Source: Leptolyngbyaceae cyanobacterium SM1_3_5
GTDB taxonomy: Bacteria > Cyanobacteriota > Cyanobacteriia > Elainellales > Elainellaceae
Length of the DNA stretch: 16,280 bases
Direction of reading: 5' to 3'
Assembly: GCA_012031475.1 (NCBI GenBank)
Contig: JAAUTJ010000030.1
Coordinates: 1-16,280 of the forward strand
Position 1 is the first letter of the stretch, and the number at the start of each line of letters is the position of its first letter. Shown here in pieces: positions 1-6,649 of the stretch. The position numbers and the translations under genes were made by a program. The notes beneath the pieces are model-generated. The model saw nothing but the letters and a program-made list of their open reading frames with translations, ran no database searches and had not been told where the DNA came from.

Positions 1-1
1 T

Positions 2-151
2 GAGCGCGATATCACCTGCTTTGGATGGGCGATCGCTCACATTCCTCCTTTATGCAAGCTCAATCCGCTTTACGATCAACTGGTTGGATTGCGCTTCCGA
101 TCGCTTTGCTGCCTTGAAAAGTGGGGCGAAGACATTAGCGTCTACTGTTAA
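2..151 (+). CDS. C-terminal end of a Mo-dependent nitrogenase C-terminal family protein (partial, runs in from the left)
   Basis: An open frame enters from the left edge and stops at TAA 149-151, giving 49 residues. The peptide contains ERDITCFG, HIPPLCKLNPLYDQ and VGLRFRSL and ends GEDISVYC. From memory this matches the C-terminal signature of the small cyanobacterial family called Mo-dependent nitrogenase C-terminal (ERD-FG then HIPPLCKLNPLY, ending GEDV-x-x-YC). The family name reflects sequence history; its biochemical role is not known to me, and it does not show that the organism fixes nitrogen. Another open frame across 21-308 has no such similarity and is a shadow. The start lies outside the window. 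Confidence 0.6.
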   Translation, partial: ERDITCFGWAIAHIPPLCKLNPLYDQLVGLRFRSLCCLEKWGEDISVYC

Positions 152-213
152 TCATAAAGCTCTCTGTCCACTCTACCCATTGACAAACTTTCTTCTGATT
201 AAAGGATTTCATC

Positions 214-693
214 ATGATTCACCACCTTTCGATCGCCGCTCAAAACCCAAAACACGTTGCCCAAGTTTTAGCAGAACTGTTTCAAGGAGAAGCTGTTTCA
301 TTTCCTGATGCACAATATTCTGATAGCTATGTTGCTGTTAGCTTTGATGACTATGGAACGGTCGTTGACGTGCATCCTTTTTCGATCGAACTCATTCCTG
401 GTTCTGAAAATGATGCGTTGTTTCAGTGTAGACAAAATCCTGATGCTTCTCCATATACCGCGACTCATGCCGCGATCTCAGTCCCCGTTAGTGAAGAGCA
501 AATTGAGGCGATCGCTGCTCGTGAACATTGGCAGACTAGGCATCGCAAAGGCTTATTTGAAGTAATTGAATTGTGGATCGAAAATCGCGTTTTGATTGAA
601 CTGTTGCCGCCTGCGATCGCTTCGGGCTACCTTGCTTTTATGGAACCCCAACGATTAAAGCAATTCTTCATCGCGAAAGCTGCATCCACCTAA
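214..693 (+). CDS. VOC-fold (glyoxalase/bleomycin-resistance-like) protein, 159 aa
   Basis: The protein opens MIHHLSIAAQNP and has the length (159 residues) and two-half layout of the vicinal-oxygen-chelate fold. The first half starts with a beta strand carrying His3/His4 and the helix HVAQVLAELF. The second begins near residue 88 (ATHAAISVPVSEEQIEAIA) and ends with a strand, VIELWIENRVLIELLPP. VOC proteins bind a metal and act as glyoxalases, dioxygenases or drug-binding proteins; substrate cannot be read here and the metal ligands are not certain. AAAGGA lies about 7 nt before the ATG and supports the start. It ends 41 bp before the DUF924 gene on the same strand, so the two may be co-transcribed. 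Confidence 0.65.
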   Translation: MIHHLSIAAQNPKHVAQVLAELFQGEAVSFPDAQYSDSYVAVSFDDYGTVVDVHPFSIELIPGSENDALFQCRQNPDASPYTATHAAISVPVSEEQIEAIAAREHWQTRHRKGLFEVIELWIENRVLIELLPPAIASGYLAFMEPQRLKQFFIAKAAST

Positions 694-734
694 CTAAACT
701 CTGCTTTCAAATCAATCAGCAAGAAGGAAAGTTG

Positions 735-1397
735 ATGATGAAAACTCAATCTGAAGACGTGCTTCGGTTTTGGTTTCCTCAGTTTCCAGAAAAAGATCAA
801 ACTGCGCTGGCTCACCAATGGCAATGGTGGTTTCGAGGCGGTGGAGATGCTGAAATCATCCAGCGTTTCTCGCCGCTGCTGAACCGCGCTATGCAAGGTG
901 AACTCGATGATTGGTCTGCTGAACCGCGATCGCGCTTAGCATTAATTATCGTTCTTGACCAATTTTCGCGAACCATTTACCGAGGAACGGCTCAAGCATT
1001 CGCTCAAGATCCAAAAGCTTGTGCGCTGGCACTAGAAGGAATTGAGGTGGGTCATTACGCAGATCTTGAATCTTCTTGGGAGAAAACATTCTTTTTCCTA
1101 CCGCTAGGCCACTCTGAAGATCTGAAGAATTTGGAACGGGTGACGAAGCTGGCAGATGACTTGGTGCAAGCTGCACCTGAGGACGATCGATCGTGGCTGG
1201 CGTTCTCCGCCGAACAAGCCCACCGACATCGAAATGTAATTGCCCAATTCGGTCGTCATCCCCATCGAAATGAAGTTTTAGGGCGACCATCCACTCCTAA
1301 TGAGCTTGAGTATCTCGCCACAGATCGACTTGTCCATACGCGATCGCTACCGCCTCACCTGTCGCAATTTCTTTCCATTGAGCAAACAACAGCCTGA
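735..1397 (+). CDS. DUF924 family protein, 220 aa
   Basis: The sequence EDVLRFWFPQF near the N terminus, the WWFRGGG motif, LALIIVLDQFSRTIYRGT (about residues 70-88), the acidic block near SSWEKTFFFLPLGHSED, and the late HRNVIAQFGRHPHRN motif are the hallmarks of the DUF924 family, in the usual order and at the usual length. The family is all-helical and TPR-like; no biochemical function is established that I know of. Three in-frame starts are crowded together (TTG 732, ATG 735, ATG 738); AAGGA at 724-728 gives good spacing to 735 or 738, so 735 is a reasonable choice. The reading frame is intact. Confidence 0.85.
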   Translation: MMKTQSEDVLRFWFPQFPEKDQTALAHQWQWWFRGGGDAEIIQRFSPLLNRAMQGELDDWSAEPRSRLALIIVLDQFSRTIYRGTAQAFAQDPKACALALEGIEVGHYADLESSWEKTFFFLPLGHSEDLKNLERVTKLADDLVQAAPEDDRSWLAFSAEQAHRHRNVIAQFGRHPHRNEVLGRPSTPNELEYLATDRLVHTRSLPPHLSQFLSIEQTTA

Positions 1398-1414
1398 AGA
1401 AATTCTCCAGGCTG
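1390..1414 (+). terminator. Possible terminator hairpin after the DUF924 gene
   Basis: CAGCCTG (1390-1396) and CAGGCTG (1408-1414) form a perfect 7-bp stem with an 11-nt loop, overlapping the stop codon of the DUF924 gene. There is no T run after it, so it is only a weak candidate for an intrinsic terminator. Confidence 0.35.
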
Positions 1415-1563
1415 AGAGTGAACTTTGACCGCTGTTGTTCCGCGATTAAGCCATTACCTCTTGTAGTTCAGAGAATGACAGGTAACGAAATGACAAACAA
1501 CGCTTCAGCCTTGCCAAATATCGATCGACTCATGCCTTTTCTTAAACTTTGGAAGCTCATTTT

Positions 1564-2947
1564 ATGCAGAACGAAACCCATGCTTTGGTGATCGGCGGCA
1601 GCTTAGCAGGACTCTTAGCAGGTCGCGCTCTGGCGAATCATTTCGATCGCGTCACTATTCTGGAGCGAGATTTTTATCCCCAACAGCCTGCCCCTCGTCA
1701 AGGATTACCCCAGTCCCGTTTTCCCCACACCCTGATGCTGCGAGGACAGCAAGTTCTAGAGCAATTCTTTCCAGGCTTGAAAGCTGAACTGCTCGCTCAA
1801 GGGCGATCGCCCTAGATAGCTCCCAGGAAATTGCCTATTTCACGCCCGCAGGGTGGGCTGCCCGCAGTCCATCCGACCTGATCCTGCTTGCCTGTAGTCG
1901 AGATTTACTCGATTGGAACGTTCGTCGTCGCCTACAGTTGCTGCCCAATGTGGAATTTTTAGAAGGAGCCAGTGTCATAGGATTGCTTGCGAATGAAGCC
2001 AAAACGCAGGTCATTGGCGTATCCGCGCAAATCCGCAAGCCCTCCAACGATAATCCGATTGCCGATTACCCCAACGGCGAAACGCTCAGCGAACTTCACG
2101 CTGATCTCGTGGTGGATGCCAGTGGCAAAGCGTCCCATACTCCTCAATGGTTACAAGCTCTAGGGTACGAGCCTCCGCAGGAAACCGAAGTCAACGCCTT
2201 TGTCGGCTATACTGCCCGAATCTATCAGCCGCCATCCAACGCCTCAGTTGATTGGAAACTGCTCTTTATCCAACCGAACCCACCCCAGGATCATCGCGGG
2301 GGAGCCATTTTCCCAATTGAGGATAATCGCTGGATCGTCAGCTTGATGGGCGGCGATCGTGACTACCCCCCGACCGATGAAGCAGGCTTTTAGCCTTTGC
2401 CCGCAGCCTGAGATCTTCTGCGCTGTTTGATGCGATCCAAGAGGCAACGCCGCTCACGCCCATCTATACCTACCGCAGCAATGAAAATCGGTTGCGGCAC
2501 TATGAGCAACTGCGGCAGCAACCCGATCGGTTTATTGTTGTTGGACATGCTGCCTGTGCTTTGAATCCTACTTATGGGCAAGGCATGACGGTTGCTGCGA
2601 TCGAAGCAGACTTACTCGATCAGTTCTTTCAAGCTCATGGAGCCAGGATGAGCGGGCACACCCGCCGCCTTCAAAAACATCTGGCGAAAGCGCATCGAGA
2701 TGCCTGGACATTATCTATCTCTCAAGACGATCGCTATCGCAGTACCGAGGGCAAGCAAAGCAACGTCATGACTCATTTCATGACCTGGTATTCAGATCAG
2801 GTGCAAAAACTGGTGGTGGAACAGGCAGAGGTGCAAATTGCCGTGATGGAGGTTGTGCATCTACTCAAACCTTCAAATATGCTGTTTCAGCCTTCCATTT
2901 TGGGGCGCGTCATCAAGCATTTGCTTCATTCCTCTGCACGTAGCTAG
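1564..2947 (+). CDS. FAD-dependent oxidoreductase/hydroxylase-like protein, split by two one-base frameshifts
   Basis: Three consecutive frames together make one protein of about 460 residues: 1564 to about 1801, about 1801 to 2390, and 2390 to 2947. The N terminus has the dinucleotide-binding fold HALVIGGSLAGLLAGRAL followed by the strand-end acid in ILERD. The C-terminal part has RFIVVGHAACALNPTYGQGM, the second FAD motif of the PHBH/geranylgeranyl-reductase-like group, with GHA where GDA is usual. Adding one G at the GGG of 1801-1803 joins LLAQG to AIALDSSQEIAYF; adding one T at the T4 run 2388-2391 joins DEAGF to LAFARSL. Both joins read as natural sequence, so the breaks are probably assembly errors or very recent mutations. 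ATG 1564 is preferred over TTG 1549 because GGAAG lies just upstream. The substrate is unknown. Confidence 0.85.
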
Positions 2948-2961
2948 GCACCTGTTAACCT

Positions 2962-2987
2962 GAGCAGACAGGTCGCCCTACCTGCTC
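2962..2987 (+). terminator. Possible terminator hairpin after the oxidoreductase
   Basis: GAGCAG (2962-2967) pairs with CTGCTC (2982-2987), and an inner CAGGT/ACCTG pair can extend the stem with a bulge. It lies 14 bp after the oxidoreductase stop. No T tract follows, so this is a weak call. Confidence 0.35.
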
Positions 2988-3000
2988 GGCTCCAGAACCA

Positions 3001-3120
3001 GACTTAAAACTTTTGGGCGTTGCTGAATGACGATATGATTCCGAGGATCTCTAGATGAGTTTTCTGGTGTCTCAGCGATCGCTTCACAGCACGATTCAGC
3101 AACACCCAAGATTTAAAGTC
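3001..3120. repeat. MITE-like element 1, 120 bp with about 27-bp terminal inverted repeats
   Basis: The core arms GGGCGTTGCTGAAT (3015-3028) and ATTCAGCAACACCC (3094-3107) are inverted repeats with one mismatch. The similarity extends outward: GACTTAAAACTTTT at 3001-3014 is matched by the reverse complement of AAGATTTAAAGTC at 3108-3120 with a few differences. The 65-bp interior has no coding potential. This is the structure of a miniature inverted-repeat element or solo pair of IS ends; the parent IS family is not identified and no clear target duplication was seen. Confidence 0.65.
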
Positions 3121-3130
3121 CCTCTCCTTC

Positions 3131-3269
3131 GGCAGGGCTGTTTTATTTTTCGCTGGAGAATACCCAGTAAGTTCGATCGCTGCGTTCACTCGATCGGGAA
3201 CGGTGGCAGCCAGCGAATGCAGCAATCACCGTTTCGGTTTGTCTCTGCTGACAATGAAACAGCCCTGCC
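3131..3269. repeat. MITE-like element 2, 139 bp with 13-bp perfect terminal inverted repeats
   Basis: GGCAGGGCTGTTT at 3131-3143 is the exact reverse complement of AAACAGCCCTGCC at 3257-3269, and weaker similarity (ATT, T, GC, G) continues inward for about 12 more bases. There is no meaningful ORF inside. It lies only 10 bp after element 1 and 10 bp before the stop codon of the minus-strand RTX-like fragment. It could be an internally deleted insertion sequence; the family is not identified. Confidence 0.6.
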
Positions 3270-3279
3270 AGTCGTGAGG

Positions 3280-3516
3280 CTAGGCAAAAATCGTTGAGAC
3301 GTTACTGCGAAACGAACTCGCCGTTTGCCAAGAGACGATCGCCAACAGATCATCGCCCCTAGAGATCTGGACGCCATCAGCGCTATCGGTGAACGACAGA
3401 CCCGCGCCGCCGCCTGTGAACTGCGTGGAGCCAAGCTGGAAGTTCTTGACGGTGACGTAGCCTGCCCCCCATTGAGCGCGATCGCGGCTTTTCCGGCTCC
3501 CAGCCCATCGCCTACA
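3280..3516 (-). pseudogene. C-terminal fragment of an RTX/calcium-binding-type surface protein, cut by a CAST left end
   Basis: On the minus strand the peptide GAGYVTVKNFQLGSTQ, then GLSFTDSADGVQISRGDDLLAIV, ending SNVSTIFA with a TAG stop at 3280-3282, resembles the tail of cyanobacterial secreted RTX/hemolysin-type calcium-binding proteins (Gly- and Asp-rich, with LAIV near the end). The upstream piece STVGDGLGAGKAAIALNGG lies in another frame and joins if one G is added to the G6 run (C6 on the plus strand, 3465-3470). Homology stops at about 3516, where transposon left end 1 begins, so the rest of the gene was separated by that insertion. The family assignment is by pattern only. Confidence 0.5.
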
Positions 3517-3560
3517 GTCGAGTAACAAATTACCTGCGTGATTAACACATTATTTGCGCG
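3517..3560 (+). repeat. Transposon left end 1 with two TnsB-site-like repeats
   Basis: After the tip GTCGAGTAACA come two adjacent repeats: AGTAACAAATTACCTGCG (3521-3538) and ATTAACACATTATTTGCGCG (3541-3560). They share AACAnATTAnnTGCG and closely resemble the sites of left end 4, including the tip (GTCGAGTAACA in both). The block interrupts the RTX-like gene on its left and leads straight into tnsB fragment 1. Any further inner sites have been deleted. Confidence 0.7.
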
Positions 3561-3566
3561 GCCAGA

Positions 3567-3878
3567 AGATCGGCTCGATCGCAGATGAGGCTTGGCTTTC
3601 CAGCAATGAGACAGGCGTGGGACGCTTATGGGTTGCCGCAGCACCTATACCCCGATGGGGGCAAAGAGTTTCGACCGCATCGCGCTACGGCGCTCGCGCA
3701 GCGGGCAAGCCGATCGACGCACCTAGAGCAAGTGGCAACGGCGTTGGGCATCGGCTTACATCGGCGTCGCCGTCCGTCCGATGGTGGCATTGTCGAGCGC
3801 CCGTTTGGAAGCTTCAACCAACAATTTTTCTCCAGCCTGCCGGGATACACCAGTAGCACAGTCCAGGATCGATCGCCC
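3567..3878 (+). pseudogene. tnsB: tnsB fragment 1: C-terminal half of the DDE catalytic domain with an internal deletion and insertion
   Basis: The frame reads MRLGFPAMRQAWDAYG, YPDGGKEFR, RRRPSDGGIVERPF and FFSSLPGYTSSTVQDR. These match the TnsB transposase of type V-K CAST elements and align with residues about 235-342 of the longer copy at 5071. The second catalytic Asp (PDGGKEF) and the catalytic Glu (GGIVERPF) remain; the first Asp and the N-terminal DNA-binding domains are gone. About 24 residues are missing between LGF and QAWD. Thirteen extra in-frame codons (3675-3713) sit between FR and STHL. Homology ends near 3878, a few bases before left end 2, which appears to have inserted here. 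It cannot be functional. Confidence 0.85.
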
Positions 3879-3888
3879 ATTTGTCTTG

Positions 3889-4167
3889 TCGAATATCAAA
3901 TTAAATTTCGTCGTGTCAAATTAGATTTCGCAGTGGTTTAGGGGTTAGAAGGCTGAGTGGGATTGAGTTTGAGGCGAGAGTAGTACACCTTTAGCCGCCC
4001 AAAATGGTTGTGTCAAATTGGGTGTCGCAAAGTTTTGCGCGATACTCTGTCAAATTAAGTTTCGTGTTTTGCGGAGAATGACGATTGTCAAAGGTTCGTC
4101 AAGCATTGTGCTGCAAAGCTTTGAGCTGGTGTGGAGTAATTGGTGTCGAATTTCAAATTAAATGTCG
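3889..4167 (+). repeat. Transposon left end 2 with five TnsB-site-like repeats
   Basis: After a TGTCGAA-type tip, five 17-bp repeats follow the pattern TGTCAAATTAAnTTTCG: TATCAAATTAAATTTCG (3894-3910), TGTCAAATTAGATTTCG (3914-3930), TGTCAAATTGGGTGTCG (4011-4027), TGTCAAATTAAGTTTCG (4048-4064) and TTTCAAATTAAATGTCG (4151-4167). Two sit close together at the tip and three are spread inward, as in known CAST left ends. The last lies 20 bp before the start of tnsB fragment 2, where bound TnsB could shut off its own promoter (inference). This is the best-preserved end of its class in the window. Confidence 0.75.
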
Positions 4168-4187
4168 CGATTGTGGGGCTCGAGGCG

Positions 4188-4550
4188 ATGGCAGGCGTTG
4201 AAGTTCAAGCGGATGAAGCGTCCGAAGCGGTGGTTCGATCGCCAGCATTGAGCGACTCGGAGCGCGAGCGAGTGGGCTTGATTGAGGGGTTAGCCAATGA
4301 GGGAGATCGATCGCGCTATCTGGAGCGACAGCGAGCGATCGCGCGGCAGTTGAAGATGAGTGTGCGAAACGTGCAGCGACTGGTGCAGGGGTGGCATAGC
4401 GAGGGGCTTGCGGGCGTGGTGCGAGCGGTGCGATCGGATGTGGGGGAGCATCGGCTGAGCGCAGAGTGGGAGAGGTACATTGTGGAGACGTACCGTAAGG
4501 GGAATCGAGGCGGACGGCGAATGAGTCGAGCGCAAGTGGCGGTGCGGGTG
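4188..4550 (+). pseudogene. tnsB: tnsB fragment 2: N-terminal DNA-binding part, broken after about 120 residues
   Basis: Starting at ATG 4188 (MAGVEVQADEA), the peptide runs through LSDSERERVGLIEGL, QLKMSVRNVQRLVQGWHSEGLAGV and YIVETYRKGNRGGRRMS to QVAVRV. This is the N-terminal helix-turn-helix region of V-K-type TnsB and is collinear with residues about 37-136 of the copy at 5071, though clearly diverged from it. The coding match stops exactly where left end 3 begins (TGTCGAATTTCA at 4549). The frame then runs through non-homologous end sequence to a stop at 4643. The earlier possible start at 4140 lies inside a TnsB-site-like repeat and is not favoured. The catalytic domain is absent. Confidence 0.85.
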
Positions 4551-4715
4551 TCGAATTTCACGCTAATTGACCTCGATCCCACGCTATTTGACCGCGTCTG
4601 CTGGGACGGAAGCGCTTGCGATGTAAGGGTTGGCGGGTTGTAGTACGCGATCGATCGGGCGTTTCGCGCTAATTGACCGCAAATTTCGCGAATGAAATTT
4701 CACGCTAATTGACCG
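4549..4715 (+). repeat. Transposon left end 3 with four TnsB-site-like repeats of a distinct class
   Basis: The tip TGTCGAATTTCA is followed by four copies of a different motif, TTTCACGCTAATTGACCG: TTTCACGCTAATTGACC (4556-4572), TCCCACGCTATTTGACCGCG (4577-4596), GTTTCGCGCTAATTGACCGC (4661-4680) and TTTCACGCTAATTGACCG (4698-4715). As in the other ends, two sit at the tip and two are further in. The block cuts tnsB fragment 2 on its left and is cut by left end 4 on its right, so only about 190 bp of this third element remain and its tnsB is lost. The conserved CTAATTGACCG core reads in the same direction as TTAATTGTCG-like cores of other V-K ends. Confidence 0.7.
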
Positions 4716-4738
4716 TTGGCGGGGTCATTGTGTTCATC

Positions 4739-5017
4739 TGTCGAGTAACACGGTGTTTGTCGTCGTTAACAAATTATTTGACGCGATCGACTTGCCCGAT
4801 CAGCTAGGCAGGGCGAAGCTTTGCGCGATTTTGCGCTCTGATTCGACAGGCGGCTTGGGCATAACACAATCGTTGGCGCAAAATTCGATCGGGTAGTTTA
4901 ACGCAGTTTTTGTCGTCTGCCATCGAGATTGCTGGGATTGGCGAAGGCTAAGAACTGCTTCCTGGTTGAGTTTTGCGATGTGAGTGTGATCGTGTGCTTT
5001 AACACACTGTTTGTCGC
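4739..5017 (+). repeat. Transposon left end 4 with five TnsB-site-like repeats, upstream of the longest tnsB
   Basis: The tip TGTCGAGTAACA is followed by five repeats of the pattern TnAACAnnnTnTTTGTCG: at 4744-4762 (AGTAACACGGTGTTTGTCG), 4764-4785 (core TTAACAAATTATTTGACG), 4861-4879 (ATAACACAATCGTTGGCGC, weaker), 4896-4915 (GTTTAACGCAGTTTTTGTCG) and 4996-5017 (core TTTAACACACTGTTTGTCG). Two lie at the tip and three further in. The innermost ends 53 bp before the tnsB start at 5071, which is the gene order of type V-K CASTs. The rest of 5018-5070 holds no other feature I can see. Confidence 0.75.
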
Positions 5018-5070
5018 AACACCTGCAATCGATGGTAAAATCAGCCCGATTCGTCTAGGTCAGTTGCCGC

Positions 5071-6105
5071 ATGAAGGAACGGAGCGCTATATCCTCTGAC
5101 CCACCACCCACCACCGGCGATGCTATTGGTGAATTAGGCTCATCCGTCGCCATTGTCCCCGCGATCGCATCGCCGCTCAGCCCTGCCTTACAACAGCGTG
5201 TGGAAATGATTCAAGCGCTGGCGCGATTGCAGGGGAGCGAGCAATACGCAGCACTTCAACAGCAAACTGCCCAAACGCTCGGTCTGAGCGTGCGGAGTGT
5301 ACAGCGCTTGCTGAAAGCTTGGCGCGAGCAAGGACTGGCGGGGCTGTGTCCGCAGCCGCGCACCGATCGAGGTGCGGCTCGCATCAGTCGCGACTGGCAG
5401 AAATTTATCGTCAAAACCTATCGGGAGGGCAATCGGGGCAGTCGGCAGATGAGTCCATCTCAAGTGGCGGTGCGCGTCAAAGTGCGAGCGCAAGAACTCG
5501 ATGTGGAAGACTATCCGAGTCACATGACGGTCTACCGCATCCTCAAACCCATCATCGCGAAAGCCCAACCGCCAAAGCGATCGATCGGGTGGCAAGGAGC
5601 GCGGCTGGTGCTGACGACACGGGATGGGCAAGATCTCAGTGTCGAGTGGTCAAACCAAGTGTGGCAATGCGACCACACGCAGGCCGACGTACTGGTGGTT
5701 GATCAAACTGGAGCGCTCTTGGGACGACCTTGGTTGACGATCGTGGTGGACAGCCACTCGCGCTGCCTCATGGGAATGCACTTAGGGTTCGATGCCCCCA
5801 GTGCCGCTGTTGTGTGTTTAGCCTTGCGCCATGCCATCTTGCCCAAATCCTACAGCGCGGCTTACCAGTTGCAGCAGGCTTGGGACACCTATGGCATTCC
5901 CCAATATTTGTACACGGACGGCGGCAAAGACTTTCGATCGACGCGCCTTGCCCAAGTGACGAGTGCCTTAGGCATTGGGTTGGAATTGCGGCGTCGCCCG
6001 TCCGATGGTGGGATTGTCGAGCGACCGTTTGGCACGTTCAACACCGAGTTTTTCTCCAGCTTGCCGGGATACGTCAGCAGCAACGTGGTGGTCAGAAACA
6101 ATTAA
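5071..6105 (+). pseudogene. tnsB: tnsB copy 3: Tn7-like/CAST V-K transposase truncated after the catalytic domain (344 aa)
   Basis: Residues about 40-140 hold the helix-turn-helix DNA-binding region (LSVRSVQRLLKAWREQGLAGL, YREGNRGSRQMS, QVAVRV). Residues about 190-330 hold the RNase-H-like catalytic domain with the complete DDE triad: Asp201 in QCDHT, Asp283 in YTDGGKDF and Glu317 in GGIVERPF, spaced 82 and 34 residues. Strong blocks such as GFDAPS, ALRHAILPK, RRPSDGG and FFSSLPGY match the V-K CAST TnsB type as I know it. Family members are about 580 residues; this one loses homology after SSNV (near 6085) and ends in five foreign residues, so the beta-barrel and the C-terminal tail that contacts TnsC are absent. 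The product might still bind the repeats of left end 4. It cannot support transposition in the normal way. Confidence 0.85.
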
Positions 6106-6649
6106 CCAACCGACTACAGCCGGAAAAAGCGCTGAATCGACCGAAGCTGCTCCGATGACTGTGCCCATCGATCAACCGATCTCGGAAACGACTGCTCGAT
6201 CGATCGAGCTAGTCCCGATCGCCCAACCGATTGACCCAGAACCGACTGCCCAACCGCTCCCAACCGCTCCAGCTTCCAAGGGCATTGCTCCGACTCTAAA
6301 TCCAGCGCTAGAAAAACTACTCACCTTTTTGCAGGATCGGCTGAAGACCAAAAGATTTCGCCAAACCGACGACGAGCTTTATTTTGCAAAACGGGACGGC
6401 GATCGCTTCACCATTCGCACACTCACCGACCAAGGGAAGAAGCAGGGTAAAACGATTCTCGATCTGACGCTGACCACTGCGGGCTGGAAGGTGGCGATCG
6501 ATCGGATGCAATCCGAAGACTTCCAGAATTTCGATCGCTACCAGGCCGATCGCGAACAGAAGCAACGCCAGAAGCCGAAACAGCACAGGCAACCGAAACA
6601 ACGCCAGAAGTCACTTCAGCAGCAACGGCAACAACAAGAAGAATGGTGA
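6089..6649 (+). pseudogene. C-terminal part of an unrecognised protein, N terminus lost at the transposon junction
   Basis: Directly after the end of tnsB homology, another frame is open to TGA 6647-6649. It first encodes a low-complexity Pro/Thr/Gln stretch with degenerate PIDQPI/PIAQPI repeats. A folded-looking segment follows (NPALEKLLTFLQDRLKTKRF, DDELYFAKRDGDRFTIRTL, LDLTLTTAGWKVAIDRM), and the tail is very Gln/Lys/Arg-rich. I do not recognise the family. The first in-frame ATG is at 6155, so a shorter protein could be made, but the absence of a start region and the junction at 6085-6090 suggest a gene whose 5' part was removed. It overlaps the next gene start by ATGGTGA, so the downstream genes probably belonged to the same operon. 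Confidence 0.5.

Larger units (their letters stand above)
3516..6090 (+). mobile_element. Cluster of degenerate Tn7-like/type V-K CAST remnants (four left ends, three tnsB pieces)
   Basis: Four blocks of clustered short repeats, each opening with a tip close to TGTCGA, face rightward at 3517, 3889, 4549 and 4739. Three of them are followed by parts of tnsB. In known type V-K CRISPR-associated transposons, tnsB is the first gene inside the left end and the end carries several TnsB-binding sites, which fits each unit here. No tnsC, tniQ, cas12k, tracrRNA, CRISPR repeat or right end is present, so nothing here can move by itself. Cas12k-free relatives carry similar TnsB, so the CRISPR association of these copies is inferred, not seen. 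Confidence 0.8.

Noticed and set aside
21..308. 95-codon open frame at the left edge
   Set aside because: It overlaps the better-supported nitrogenase C-terminal family tail and the VOC gene start, and shows no family pattern.
3186..3644. 152-codon minus-strand open frame as a gene
   Set aside because: It spans MITE-like sequence, RTX-fragment sequence in a mixed frame and a transposon end; only the short STVGDGLGAGK part belongs to a real protein.
4140..4187. Start of tnsB fragment 2 at 4140
   Set aside because: This stretch is a TnsB-site-like repeat (4151-4167); homology to TnsB begins after ATG 4188.
4549..4715. Left end 3 as a right end in reverse orientation
   Set aside because: The tip TGTCGAATTTCA matches 12 bases of the sequence at 4143 in the same direction, and the inner spacing of sites is that of a left end; reverse orientation is less consistent but not fully excluded.
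3516..5070. CRISPR array or tracrRNA of the CAST
   Set aside because: The repeats are 17-20 bp, irregularly spaced and AT-core TnsB-site-like; there are no 35-37 bp repeats with uniform spacers, and no Cas12k coding sequence.
5188..5631. Long minus-strand open frame opposite tnsB copy 3
   Set aside because: It is a shadow of a well-supported coding frame, with no family pattern of its own.
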